From: a virus
Virus record (IMG/VR): IMGVR_UViG_3300010885_023803
Span: 1 to 35,812 of that record
Strand: one strand, 5' to 3'
DNA: 35,812 bases
Below are positions 7,756 to 16,672 of the stretch, one piece after another. The position numbers and the translations under genes were made by a program. The notes under the pieces are model-generated. The model was not told the DNA's origin. It did not search any database and worked only from the letters and a program-made list of their open reading frames with translations. Each line of letters begins with the position of its first letter. Positions within the stretch are counted from its first letter, which is position 1.

Positions 7756-8042
7756 ACGACTTGTTGTATAATACGTTTGCATGGATAAAAGATGATTGGC
7801 GTAGTAATAAGTTTCGTTTTGCTATTGAGTTGTTGGCTTGGGCTATTAGTATTGGCTGCTCAATCACCATGGCACTCACAGTCCCAAATCCTCCTCTTCT
7901 TGCTCTTTATCCTGTGTGGATTAGTGGTTGTGCCCTCTATGCTTGGGCTAGTTATACTCGGAAATCATTTGGGATGCTTGCTAACTATATACTGTTAACC
8001 ACTATTGACACAGTTGGACTAGTGAGGATGTTACTTAATTGA
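7752..8042 (+). CDS. Small membrane protein with about three transmembrane segments
   Basis: This 96-residue protein starts at a TTG that overlaps the upstream stop; no in-frame ATG lies near its N-terminus. An amphipathic start with the motif [15 protein letters not shown] is followed by hydrophobic stretches at roughly residues 26-44, 49-67 and 74-93. It should sit in the inner membrane. It lies between the DNA-binding protein and the ribosome recycling factor, with a second TTGA overlap at its end. The N-terminal pattern is familiar from small phage membrane proteins, but no function can be given. Confidence 0.6.
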   Translation: MNDLLYNTFAWIKDDWRSNKFRFAIELLAWAISIGCSITMALTVPNPPLLALYPVWISGCALYAWASYTRKSFGMLANYILLTTIDTVGLVRMLLN

Positions 8043-8593
8043 ATCAAATCACATCGCAATGCGAATCTAAAATGTCTAAGAGCATTGACTCATTTAAAAC
8101 AGCACTTAGTAAGATTCGAACAGGTAGGGCTAGTACTAGTCTATTAGAGAATTTGTTAGTGGACTACTACGGTAGCCTCACGCTTATTAGTCAGGTAGCT
8201 AGTTTGACATTGGCCGATGCAAGAACTATTTCAGTTGTTCCATGGGAAAAAACTATGTTAGGTCCAGTGGAAAAAGCAATTAGAGAATCCAATCTAGGTC
8301 TTAATCCACTGAACAAAGGTACCGTTATTATGGTCCCGATGCCCTTACTGTCAGAAGAACGGCGAAATGAAATGGTAAAGATTGTTAAATCCGACGGCGA
8401 AGATGCTAAAATAGTTATTCGCAATCACAGACGAGACGCCAACGATCAATTAAAGAAATTAGTAAAAGCTAAAGAACTTACAGAAGATCAGGAAAAACAA
8501 GGGCAGGCTCATATCCAAAAACTAACAGATCATTTTATCGCAGAGATTGATCAATTAGTTGACAGTAAAGAAAAAGAAGTACTTAAAGTTTAA
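8039..8593 (+). CDS. frr: Ribosome recycling factor (RRF), phage-encoded
   Basis: RRF, with EF-G and IF3, splits the post-termination ribosome so that subunits can restart. This 184-residue protein matches the bacterial length (185 in E. coli) and aligns through the whole chain. [20 protein letters not shown] is the start of the three-helix domain I, and [16 protein letters not shown] lies in domain [22 protein letters not shown] and [14 protein letters not shown], with the conserved Arg cluster, follow in order. Nothing looks truncated. It starts at TTG, overlapping the membrane protein's stop by four bases, and lies eight bases before the DNA polymerase. It should modify translation during infection. 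Confidence 0.95.
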   Translation: MNQITSQCESKMSKSIDSFKTALSKIRTGRASTSLLENLLVDYYGSLTLISQVASLTLADARTISVVPWEKTMLGPVEKAIRESNLGLNPLNKGTVIMVPMPLLSEERRNEMVKIVKSDGEDAKIVIRNHRRDANDQLKKLVKAKELTEDQEKQGQAHIQKLTDHFIAEIDQLVDSKEKEVLKV

Positions 8594-8601
8594 AGGATTA
8601 G

Positions 8602-11265
8602 ATGAGCTACGTTGACGCACTATTTGATAAACAAAAAGATCGCATTCATGTTGTTGAACGAGTCGACGGTGAACGGGTATACAAAGAATATCCGCCCAAC
8701 TATGTATTTTATCATGACGACCCCAGGGGCAAACATAGAACTATTTACGGAACTCCGGTAACTCGATTTACCACAAGAAACGGCAAAGAGTTTCAAAAAG
8801 AAATTAGAATGCATGGCAACACTCGCCTATGGGAGAGTGATGTCAAACCAGTATTCCGCTGTCTTGAAGAAAACTATCTGGGTGCAGAACCGCCAAGATT
8901 GCAGACTGCATTTTTCGACATTGAAGTAGATTTTGATCCGCAACGAGGGTTTAGTCCGGTCTCGGATCCTTTTAATAAAATTACTGCTATAAGTGTATAT
9001 CTAGATTGGTTAGACAAGCTAGTTACTTTAGCTATACCGCCTAGATCAATGAGTTGGGAAACAGCAGAAGAAATTTCTTTGAAATTTGATAACTGTTTCA
9101 TCTTCGATAGAGAAGAAGATATGTTAGATACTTTTTTGAATCTAATCGACGATGCAGATATATTGACTGGATGGAACAGTGAAGGTTACGACATTCCTTA
9201 CACTGTTGGACGAATCACTCGAGTAATGAGCAAAAACGACACACGACGTCTGTGTCTATGGGGACAGTTTCCTAAGCAAAGAGAGTTTGAAAGATTTGGC
9301 GCCACTAACGTAACTTTTGATTTAATTGGTAGAGTGCATATGGACTATATGCAGTTGTATCGAAAATATACATACGAAGAACGTCATAGTTATAGCTTGG
9401 ATGCTATCGGAGAATACGAATTAGAAGAGCGCAAGACTGCCTATGAAGGCACGTTGGATCAGCTTTACAATAAAGATTTTGAAAAATTCATTGTTTATAA
9501 TAGACAAGACACAAAACTAATTGCAAAATTAGATAAGAAGTTAAGATTTCTAGATTTAGCAAATACCATTGCTCACGATAACACGGTGTTATTGCAGACA
9601 ACAATGGGAGCAGTTGCAACCACAGAACAGGCAATTATCAATGAAGCACACAGTCAAGGATTGGTCGTTCCTAATAGGAAAAACAGAGAAGAAGATGGAG
9701 ACACACAAGCGGCAGGTGCCTATGTTGCTTACCCCAAAGCCGGTATGCACAAATATATCGGAGCAATTGACATCAACTCGCTCTATCCCTCGGCTATTCG
9801 AGCCCTTAACATGGGGCCCGAAACAATCGTAGGACAATTACGTCCTGTGATGACAGACAAATATATCAAAGATAAAATAGACAGCGGAGATAGTTTTGCA
9901 GCCTCATGGGAGGGATTGTTTGGCAGTTTAGAGTACGAAGCGGTGATGCGGGGAGATCCTGGAGTAGAAATTGCAATCGACTGGGAAGCAGATGGTACCA
10001 GTGACGTATGCAGTGCTGCCGATGTATGGCGTATTATATTTGACAGTAATAAGCCTTGGATTTTGAGTGCCAATGGTACAATCTTTACCTGCGAAAGCAA
10101 AGGTATTATTCCCGGCTTGCTAGAACGATGGTATGCTGAACGTAAACAGATGCAGACCAAACTCAAAGAATCTACTACGCCTGAAGATCAAGAGTATTGG
10201 GACAAAAGACAGCTAGTTAAGAAAATTAACTTGAACAGTTTATATGGCGCTATTCTTAATCCTGGTTGCAGGTTTTTCGACAACAGAATCGGCCAAAGCA
10301 CTACGTTAACTGGACGAGCTATTGCCAAGCATATGGATAGTTTCGTCAATGAATGTATTTTTGGAAAATATGATCATACTGGTGATGCAATTATCTATGG
10401 TGATACCGACTCTGTGTATTTCAGTGCTTGGCCTGCTGTACGAGCAGATGTCGAAGCCGGTCGTATGGAATGGAACAAAGACATTGCTGTTCAATTATAC
10501 GATAGTATAGGTGAACAAGTTAATCAAAGTTTTCCTGGTTTCATGGAAAAGGCTTTTCATTGTCCTCGACAGAATGGTTCTATTATCAAAGGCGGCCGAG
10601 AACTAGTAGCTATGTCTGGGTTATTCATTAAGAAAAAACGATATGCTGTTCTTATCTACGACAAAGAAGGTAAGAGGTTAGACGTCAATGGAGCACAAGG
10701 AAAAGTTAAAGCCATGGGCTTAGACTTAAAAAGAAGTGATACTCCCAAGGTTGTGCAAGACTTTTTAAGTGAAATTTTGTTGGATGTACTTACGAGTTCT
10801 GAACGTGAATCAATCATTGAAAAAGTAAAAGAATTTAAAATTAAGTTTCAAGAACGCCCGGCTTGGGAAAAAGGTACTCCTAAAAGAGTTAATAACTTAA
10901 CCAAGTACACTGCTGAAGAAGCTAGGCAAGGTAAAGCAAACATGCCTGGCCATGTACGGGCGGCTATGAATTGGAACAATCTACGCCGTATGCACAGCGA
11001 CAATTACAGTATGCAAATTGTAGACGGCATGAAAGTCATTGTTTGCAAACTAAGAAATAATCCACTAGGATATACCAGTGTAGCTTACCCCACAGACGAA
11101 AGTCATATTCCGCAGTGGTTTAAAGATTTGCCGTTTGACGATAACCTAATGGAAGAAGGTATTGTGGATCAAAAAGTAGAAAATTTATTAGGTGTTTTAA
11201 ATTGGAAAATTTCCGAGAACACAAACATCAATAGTACATTTAATGATCTTTTCAGCTTCGAATAA
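8602..11265 (+). CDS. 43: Family B replicative DNA polymerase (T4 gp43-like)
   Basis: This 887-residue polymerase has a complete proofreading domain: Exo I FFDIEVDFD (D106, E108), Exo II LTGWNSEGYDIPY, and Exo III YNRQDTKLIAKL. The polymerase motifs are also complete: motif A DINSLYPSAI (D390), motif B KKINLNSLYG (about 540-549), and motif C YGDTDSVYF (D601, D603). KKKRYA follows as in the family. The length is close to T4 gp43 (898). AAAGGA lies just upstream of ATG 8602. It would work with the clamp at 12272. No intein or split is seen. Confidence 0.97.
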   Translation: MSYVDALFDKQKDRIHVVERVDGERVYKEYPPNYVFYHDDPRGKHRTIYGTPVTRFTTRNGKEFQKEIRMHGNTRLWESDVKPVFRCLEENYLGAEPPRLQTAFFDIEVDFDPQRGFSPVSDPFNKITAISVYLDWLDKLVTLAIPPRSMSWETAEEISLKFDNCFIFDREEDMLDTFLNLIDDADILTGWNSEGYDIPYTVGRITRVMSKNDTRRLCLWGQFPKQREFERFGATNVTFDLIGRVHMDYMQLYRKYTYEERHSYSLDAIGEYELEERKTAYEGTLDQLYNKDFEKFIVYNRQDTKLIAKLDKKLRFLDLANTIAHDNTVLLQTTMGAVATTEQAIINEAHSQGLVVPNRKNREEDGDTQAAGAYVAYPKAGMHKYIGAIDINSLYPSAIRALNMGPETIVGQLRPVMTDKYIKDKIDSGDSFAASWEGLFGSLEYEAVMRGDPGVEIAIDWEADGTSDVCSAADVWRIIFDSNKPWILSANGTIFTCESKGIIPGLLERWYAERKQMQTKLKESTTPEDQEYWDKRQLVKKINLNSLYGAILNPGCRFFDNRIGQSTTLTGRAIAKHMDSFVNECIFGKYDHTGDAIIYGDTDSVYFSAWPAVRADVEAGRMEWNKDIAVQLYDSIGEQVNQSFPGFMEKAFHCPRQNGSIIKGGRELVAMSGLFIKKKRYAVLIYDKEGKRLDVNGAQGKVKAMGLDLKRSDTPKVVQDFLSEILLDVLTSSERESIIEKVKEFKIKFQERPAWEKGTPKRVNNLTKYTAEEARQGKANMPGHVRAAMNWNNLRRMHSDNYSMQIVDGMKVIVCKLRNNPLGYTSVAYPTDESHIPQWFKDLPFDDNLMEEGIVDQKVENLLGVLNWKISENTNINSTFNDLFSFE

Positions 11266-11266
11266 C

Positions 11267-12220
11267 ATGCAACTTAGTCAGTTAGTATCAATTAAAAAAA
11301 GTATCAAATCAATCGATTTGGAAGATTCTTCGGAAGCTCTTTCTGCATTATCTAAATCCATCGACATAGGATTATTAGATATTGAGCAAAACTACACAGA
11401 AGAGGCTGGGGCTCTGCGACAAACATATTCGACATTAGAAAACAATCTAAATAATGTAAAAGATAACATAAAAAATCTATTAGAATCAATTGATAAGGAA
11501 ATTCACCAACGTGCTTCACATTATTGCCGAAGAGGTGCTATCCTTGATGGTATTCCTGTAGTTGAAAAAATGAATGCCGAAGCAGAAATTCGAACCAGAA
11601 TAAGATTATTTTTACCCGAAATAAAATATGATATTTTTAGTATTATAAGGAAATTAACATCACCCCGATATCCTGCATTAGAACTAGGCCCAGGAAATGG
11701 ACAATTTACTCAGTATATGGTAGCCGGCGATCCTTTATACCTTGTTGACATCAATGAAGAGTTTTTAGTAAAAGCAGCAGACCAGTTTCCTTTTGAATAT
11801 AGAAAAAGAATTAGAACTTATCAAATTGATGCCCATGGATTTGGTGACAATGATTTAAGTTGTTTGCCACAAAATCAATTTGGTTTTGTACTGGCCATAG
11901 ACTTAATGGATTTTTACACTTGGGATTTTGTCAGTGATTATTTAAAAAACATCTACAATGTTCTGAGACCTGGCGGAAGTTTAATGTTCACTTATAACAA
12001 CTGCGATGAAGCTAGCGCGGTTATATCAGTTGAACGCGGATTACGGGGTTGGGCAACAGAAACTGATATGAAGAAAACATGCATTGATATCGGTTATGAA
12101 ATTGTGGAAACTAAAAACATACCAGGTCATACTTATTGGGCTGTGGTTAAAAAACCAGGAAATTTAGAAACAAATAAAATTCAACAAGCTATGGGCGAAA
12201 TAGTTCTGGCAGGTAGTTGA
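11267..12220 (+). CDS. Class I SAM-dependent methyltransferase with N-terminal coiled coil
   Basis: I place the start at ATG 11267, just after the polymerase stop; an in-frame ATG at 11243 inside the polymerase gene is possible. The first 100 residues of the 317 are charged and heptad-like, consistent with a coiled coil. The SAM domain follows: motif I ALELGPGNGQFTQYM, an acidic strand end LYLVDINEEFL, motif IV FVLAIDLMDFY, and VLRPGGSLMFTYNN near the end. A small-molecule, sugar or nucleic-acid target is possible. In a phage with 7-deazaguanine genes, tailoring of a modified base is one option among several. Confidence 0.75.
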   Translation: MQLSQLVSIKKSIKSIDLEDSSEALSALSKSIDIGLLDIEQNYTEEAGALRQTYSTLENNLNNVKDNIKNLLESIDKEIHQRASHYCRRGAILDGIPVVEKMNAEAEIRTRIRLFLPEIKYDIFSIIRKLTSPRYPALELGPGNGQFTQYMVAGDPLYLVDINEEFLVKAADQFPFEYRKRIRTYQIDAHGFGDNDLSCLPQNQFGFVLAIDLMDFYTWDFVSDYLKNIYNVLRPGGSLMFTYNNCDEASAVISVERGLRGWATETDMKKTCIDIGYEIVETKNIPGHTYWAVVKKPGNLETNKIQQAMGEIVLAGS

Positions 12221-12245
12221 TTTTTCTAAATAAAACATATATAAT
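12217..12245 (+). promoter_or_regulatory. Sigma70 promoter for the sliding clamp, with CTAAATA in the spacer
   Basis: TTGATT (12217-12222) and a perfect TATAAT (12240-12245) are 17 bases apart. The spacer also holds CTAAATA (12226-12232), a late-promoter-like heptamer, so the clamp may have early and late starts. CGGAGA lies before the ATG at 12272. Confidence 0.7.
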
Positions 12246-12271
12246 TAATTATTTCAACCATCGGAGAACAC

Positions 12272-13006
12272 ATGAAAGATCAGCTATTAGACATCGTACA
12301 ACACACGCACGGCTTGGGCAATATTAACTTAGTTAAAATTGTAGGAGCAGAAACAGACACAGCATTACAGGCTTCTGCAGAGGACCGAAGTGTTATTTTA
12401 CAAGCTAAATTTAAAGGACCAATTGCCGATTTTATCGGAACTTTTGGTATGCCAAATTTAGGAAAATTGCAAACTATTTTAAACATTCCCGAATATAAGG
12501 AAGATGCTAAAATTACTGTAAACACACAAAATCGCAACGGTGAACAAGTACCAGTCGGAGTTCATTTCGAAAACAAAGACGGGGACTTTAAAAACGATTA
12601 TCGTTTTATGAGCAGCGAAATGTTTACAGACGAACAGAAGAAGACTATCACCATGCGCTCAGTTAATTGGACAGTCGATATTGTTCCCACCGTAGCATCT
12701 ATTCAAAGATTAAAGTTTCAAGCTAGTGCTAACAGTGAAGAAAACAATTTTATAACTAAAATTGAAAATGGAGATCTAAAATTCTATTTTGGTGACCACA
12801 GTAGTCACGCAGGCAACTTTACTTTCCAGTCTGGGGTAAGTGGCAAACTTTCGAAATCGTGGGCCTGGCCTATTACTGTTGTTATTAGTATCCTGTCTTT
12901 GCCGGGCGATAAAACATTTAAAATCAGTGATGAAGGTGTGGCAATGATTACAGTAGACAGTGGAATTGCAGACTACCATTATTTGTTACCTGGACAACAA
13001 AAATGA
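12272..13006 (+). CDS. 45: Sliding clamp, DNA polymerase processivity factor (T4 gp45-like)
   Basis: The 244-residue protein is close to T4 gp45 (228). Clamp-like features are the early MPNLGKLQTILNIPEY segment, FRFMSSEMF-like YRFMSSEMF near the middle, and the C-terminal block TFKISDEGVAMITVDSGIAD followed by YHYLLPGQ. A PCNA-type clamp ends its second domain in this way. It forms a ring on DNA that holds the polymerase and, in T4, also activates late transcription. It has its own promoter. The call rests on fold-level pattern and on the replication-gene context. Confidence 0.8.
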   Translation: MKDQLLDIVQHTHGLGNINLVKIVGAETDTALQASAEDRSVILQAKFKGPIADFIGTFGMPNLGKLQTILNIPEYKEDAKITVNTQNRNGEQVPVGVHFENKDGDFKNDYRFMSSEMFTDEQKKTITMRSVNWTVDIVPTVASIQRLKFQASANSEENNFITKIENGDLKFYFGDHSSHAGNFTFQSGVSGKLSKSWAWPITVVISILSLPGDKTFKISDEGVAMITVDSGIADYHYLLPGQQK

Positions 13007-13031
13007 TTGCTAGATTTTGTTAGAAAATACC

Positions 13032-14543
13032 ATGACAGAAAAAATTGAACAAGATGACTTAACTGCCAAACAAAAAGACTATGCTGTATTTCTACCGGCA
13101 CTGAGCAGTTTTTATTCTACTTACGTGGGAAAGCAAAGACACAATCCCAATTATGTAGACTCTGCCAGAATCCCACAAAAATTTAATACGGGAATCGAAG
13201 GCATTAATTGGCTCAATGACAAACAGGGATATTTTCATTATAAATGGGCACTATATAGTGCAGGACATGCTAATTTAGACGTTAATAAGTTTGACCCCAG
13301 GGAAGACATGGTTCGTAATAGAGACCCTAATACATTTGTATTAGGGGACAGCGGAGGCTTCCAAATTGGTAAAGGCGTATGGGAAGGCGACTGGAAAGAT
13401 CCCAATTGTCCCAAGGCACAAAAGAAACGTGAACAAGTACTAGCATGGATGGATGCTTACATGGATCACGGAATGATTTTAGATATTCCCGCGTGGGTGG
13501 CCCGTAGTCCAGCTGGTCAAAAAGCTACAGGTATTAGCACTTATCAAGAAGCAGTTGATGCAACTTATATCAACAACGATTACTTTATGAAGAATCGTTC
13601 AGGTCGATGCAAGTTTTTAAATGTTTTACAAGGCGAAAATCATACCGAAGCCGACGATTGGTATGAACGTATGAAAAAGTTTTGTGACCCAAAACAATAT
13701 AGTCAGCATTTCAATGGTTGGGCTATGGGAGGTCAAAACATGTGCGACGTGCATTTGCTGTTACGTAGGCTAGTTGCTTTACGGTTCGACGGTCTATTAG
13801 AAGCTGGAGTTCATGACTGGATGCACTTCTTAGGCACTAGTAAATTAGAATGGGCTACTTTGTTAACTGATGTTCAACGTGCAGTACGTAAATATCACAA
13901 TGAAAACTTTACAATATCGTTTGATTGTGCTAGTCCATTTTTAGCCACTGCCAATGGTCAAATTTATTATGATGTAGTTACTCCGGATCGTGCCAAGTGG
14001 AGTTATCAAATGCAACCCAGTGTAGATAATAAAAAATATGCCACGGACACACGTACCTTTAGAGATGCAGTGTTACAAGATAAAATATTTGATAAGTTTC
14101 TAGAAAGTCCAATAAGCGAGCGTCTGTTAATTAATGATGTTTGTTACTACAAACCCGGGGATCTTAATAAGATTGGCAAAGAAGGTAAAACTAGCTGGGA
14201 TAGTTTTAGCTATACTCTGCAAATGGCACATAATGTTTGGACCCACATACATGCTGTACAGGAAGCTAATCGTCAATATGATAATGGAAAGTATCCTGCT
14301 ATGTTAATTGCATCCAGTGCTGACAAAAAAGTTATGCGTATGTATGATCAAAACTTTTTTAGAGACATAGTCAATGATATTTTTGCTACCAGCGACAGAG
14401 GACGAGCAGAAGAACTGGTTGAACATTACAACAAATATTGGATGAGTATTGTCGGTACACGTGGGGCCACAGGTAAGAAAACGGTGAACTCAGGTACTGT
14501 GTTTAACGCATTGTTTGAAGTAGAAGACGATGTTCCTCAGTGA
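13032..14543 (+). CDS. dpdA: DpdA-type DNA-guanine transglycosylase for 7-deazaguanine insertion
   Basis: DpdA enzymes are TGT relatives that exchange guanine in DNA for a 7-deazaguanine base. This 503-residue protein has the TGT base-recognition motif FVLGDSGGFQIG (D106 as general acid/base), the pocket motif GWAMGGQNM, and FLGTSKLEW. SFDCASP carries D298 as the likely nucleophile. It is longer than tRNA TGT and lacks a clear tRNA-TGT zinc cluster, as expected for DpdA. I prefer ATG 13032; a TTG at 13017 is weaker. FolE, QueD and QueE are 6-14 kb downstream and would supply the base. Confidence 0.88.
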   Translation: MTEKIEQDDLTAKQKDYAVFLPALSSFYSTYVGKQRHNPNYVDSARIPQKFNTGIEGINWLNDKQGYFHYKWALYSAGHANLDVNKFDPREDMVRNRDPNTFVLGDSGGFQIGKGVWEGDWKDPNCPKAQKKREQVLAWMDAYMDHGMILDIPAWVARSPAGQKATGISTYQEAVDATYINNDYFMKNRSGRCKFLNVLQGENHTEADDWYERMKKFCDPKQYSQHFNGWAMGGQNMCDVHLLLRRLVALRFDGLLEAGVHDWMHFLGTSKLEWATLLTDVQRAVRKYHNENFTISFDCASPFLATANGQIYYDVVTPDRAKWSYQMQPSVDNKKYATDTRTFRDAVLQDKIFDKFLESPISERLLINDVCYYKPGDLNKIGKEGKTSWDSFSYTLQMAHNVWTHIHAVQEANRQYDNGKYPAMLIASSADKKVMRMYDQNFFRDIVNDIFATSDRGRAEELVEHYNKYWMSIVGTRGATGKKTVNSGTVFNALFEVEDDVPQ

Positions 14544-14565
14544 GTGATAGATGACAACGGTTTAG

Positions 14566-14585
14566 ATTTATCTAATTAGATAAAT
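14566..14585. promoter_or_regulatory. Perfect 20-bp palindrome (possible operator)
   Basis: Two ATTTATCTAA half sites form a perfect inverted repeat with no spacer, 36 bases upstream of the -35 box of the next promoter. The stem has few GC pairs and no T-tract follows, so a dimeric repressor or activator site is more likely than a terminator. It is the only long perfect palindrome I noticed between genes. Confidence 0.5.
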
Positions 14586-14620
14586 TAGAAGAGATCGAAT
14601 AATAAGTTAAGTCAAATCAC

Positions 14621-14649
14621 TAGAAAATAAATTAATAATACTGTATAAT
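14621..14649 (+). promoter_or_regulatory. Sigma70 promoter ahead of the second carbohydrate block
   Basis: TAGAAA (14621-14626) and a perfect TATAAT (14644-14649) are 17 bases apart, in the 132-base gap after dpdA. The -35 box matches four of six positions. The palindrome at 14566-14585 lies just upstream. Confidence 0.65.
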
Positions 14650-14675
14650 TTATAAATTGTACAAGGGTTTTAACT

Positions 14676-14885
14676 ATGTACCAAAGTAAAATTAAAGATT
14701 TAGAAGAAAAATATCAGGCGTTAAGTGATAAAATTTTCCATATGGAAAAGTCGGGCACTGCCGACAAAGATCAAGTGTATAATTTAAATTGTACAAAAAA
14801 TGAAGTGCTCAATGAACTTCGTAGATTAAGAAAAAGTCAATGGGATCACGAGCACGAATATGTTAATTTAGACGATGACAGGTAA
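14676..14885 (+). CDS. Small coiled-coil protein of unknown function
   Basis: This 69-residue protein is highly charged, with heptad-like spacing through most of its length (for example IKDLEEKYQALSDKI and LNELRRLRKSQWDHE), so a helical hairpin or coiled coil is likely. It is first behind its own promoter, with AAGGG upstream of ATG 14676. It has no catalytic motif or membrane segment. A small regulatory or scaffolding role is possible but unsupported. Confidence 0.55.
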   Translation: MYQSKIKDLEEKYQALSDKIFHMEKSGTADKDQVYNLNCTKNEVLNELRRLRKSQWDHEHEYVNLDDDR

Positions 14886-14897
14886 TTGCATTAAAGA

Positions 14898-15773
14898 ATG
14901 AAAAGTTTAATTATAGGGATGGGCATCGGCCAATTATACAAATCGGTGTTGACTGAACTAGGGCACGAAGTTATTACCGTAGATTATAATCCAGCAGTTG
15001 GTGCAGATTTTCAGGATTATGGTATTGCATTTGCGGCTCATGAGCATTTTGATACTGTACATGTGTGTACTCCAAATTACACGCACTCAACCATTGCAAG
15101 ACATGCGGCTATACATCGAGCTGGCATTGTGTTTGTAGAAAAACCTGGAGTAGCAGATTCTGAATTATGGCACACCATGGTAAAAGAATTTGCAGGCACT
15201 ACACGCTTCATGATGGTTAAAAATAATCAATGGCGTAGTAATATCGAAGAAATGAAGCAACGATATAATCTTGCCAGCGAAATTAAGATTAAGTGGATTA
15301 ATAAAAATCGAGTACCTGGTCCTGGCAGTTGGTTTACTACCAAAGAACTAGCGTTTGGTGGTGTAAGTAGAGACTTACTTCCCCACTTGTTAAGTTTGTT
15401 TATGGTATTAGAGCCCGAGTATAAGACTACCAATTGGTTATTTAGAAAAACATGGCAGCGTTGGTCTCTTAACGATTTACCCGACACTAATTACGGGACA
15501 ATTAATCCAGATGGAATTTATGATGTTGATGATAAAGTTGAGTTTGACGGGATTATTAAAAGTAAAAAAGTTTTTATAACAGCAGATTGGCGAAGTAATA
15601 CCGAAGATGATATTGCCATTTATTTCGACGATTACAGAATCCCCCTAGGACTATGTCCCGAAGAAGCATATAAGAATATGATCCAAGAAGCTTTATCAAA
15701 TAAAGACAACGACAAATTTTGGCTAGATCAATTGAGTCACGACATTTGGATCCACAAAAAAATCAATTTATGA
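14898..15773 (+). CDS. Gfo/Idh/MocA-type NAD(P)-dependent oxidoreductase
   Basis: The N-terminus has a Rossmann nucleotide site (LIIGMGIGQLYKSVL), and the acidic strand end ITVDYNP suits NAD. VHVCTPNYTHSTIA and VFVEKPGVAD are family hallmarks; the Lys of EKP takes part in hydride transfer. At 291 residues it is a little shorter than the usual 330-390. Members oxidise or reduce sugars and inositols and are often paired with DegT aminotransferases, one of which lies at 18925. It overlaps the next gene by four bases. Confidence 0.8.
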   Translation: MKSLIIGMGIGQLYKSVLTELGHEVITVDYNPAVGADFQDYGIAFAAHEHFDTVHVCTPNYTHSTIARHAAIHRAGIVFVEKPGVADSELWHTMVKEFAGTTRFMMVKNNQWRSNIEEMKQRYNLASEIKIKWINKNRVPGPGSWFTTKELAFGGVSRDLLPHLLSLFMVLEPEYKTTNWLFRKTWQRWSLNDLPDTNYGTINPDGIYDVDDKVEFDGIIKSKKVFITADWRSNTEDDIAIYFDDYRIPLGLCPEEAYKNMIQEALSNKDNDKFWLDQLSHDIWIHKKINL

Positions 15774-16672
15774 ATAGAATTTTAGTAACTAATGGTAAAG
15801 GTTTTTTCGAAACCGTTTATCATTGTAATGACCCCACCGACAACGAAATTCAAGTCAACAATGTAATGACTGGAGTATGTCGCAGTGATATAGACATGAT
15901 GATGGGAAAGTTTGGTCCTTTTCCATTACATATGCAAGGCCACGAAGGGCTGGGACAAGTAGTTAAAATAGGCAAAAATGTTCAAGACGTTGTGCTAGGA
16001 GATTATGTTGCAACAAGAGGTGAGCCGGCTTATGCAGACACATACAATGTGAGATCAACAGAATATGTTAAAGTACCTGAAGCACATCCAAGATATATTT
16101 TAGAACCAGTGGCCTGCGGAATTAACGTAGTGACTCAACCATTAAGAGAAATTGCAGAACGAAGTGGTCCTGGTAAAAGATTATTAATTCTTGGCAGCGG
16201 ATTTCTTGCTTGGGTTGCTTACCACACTGTGTTACTAAATCATTTGGATTTTGAAATTACTGTTATTGGTAATAGTAATAAGAATCTATGGGGAGATAAA
16301 CTGTCCGATGTGTATCACGGAAAGTTTGATGTGGTCATTGACTTAAGTCCCCATCCGGATGTATTCACAGAAGATATTTTAAACAATGAATCTTTAGTGG
16401 TAATGGGTGTACAAAAAGATATTCAAACAAATTTTTCCAATTTACTTTGGAAAGCTTGCTCTATTGTATTCCCTAGTCCAAGAACTGACAAGTTTTACAA
16501 AGCAATGCAGGACGCTGAATATTGGATCACGAACGGTGATATCAACGTTGACATATTTTGGACAAAAAGCTATTATAGAGATACTGCATGGCAGCAGGCA
16601 TTCAATGACGGACACCTTAGGCCGCTGGGTTACAGTAGGGGCTACATTTATTGGAATAAAAATGGGAATTAA
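15770..16672 (+). CDS. Zinc-type medium-chain alcohol/polyol dehydrogenase
   Basis: I start the gene at ATG 15770 (MNRILVTNGK), overlapping the oxidoreductase stop. The 300-residue protein shows GVCRSDID with catalytic Cys37 and QGHEGLGQVVKIG with His58 and Glu59, the catalytic-zinc motifs of the MDR family. The NAD-binding region has LLILGSGFLAWVAYH. The four-Cys structural zinc loop is missing, as in several polyol dehydrogenases, and the protein is shorter than the usual 340-370. It probably oxidises a sugar or cyclitol hydroxyl. The downstream gene starts inside it. Confidence 0.75.
   Translation: MNRILVTNGKGFFETVYHCNDPTDNEIQVNNVMTGVCRSDIDMMMGKFGPFPLHMQGHEGLGQVVKIGKNVQDVVLGDYVATRGEPAYADTYNVRSTEYVKVPEAHPRYILEPVACGINVVTQPLREIAERSGPGKRLLILGSGFLAWVAYHTVLLNHLDFEITVIGNSNKNLWGDKLSDVYHGKFDVVIDLSPHPDVFTEDILNNESLVVMGVQKDIQTNFSNLLWKACSIVFPSPRTDKFYKAMQDAEYWITNGDINVDIFWTKSYYRDTAWQQAFNDGHLRPLGYSRGYIYWNKNGN

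Noticed and set aside
9783-10166. Minus-strand open frame of 127 codons within the polymerase gene
   Set aside because: It lies wholly opposite the polymerase catalytic domain, whose motifs are intact, so it is a shadow of a conserved gene.
13017-13031. TTG start for dpdA
   Set aside because: ATG 13032 lies five codons downstream and the extra residues carry no family signal. TTG starts elsewhere in the window are used only where no ATG is near.
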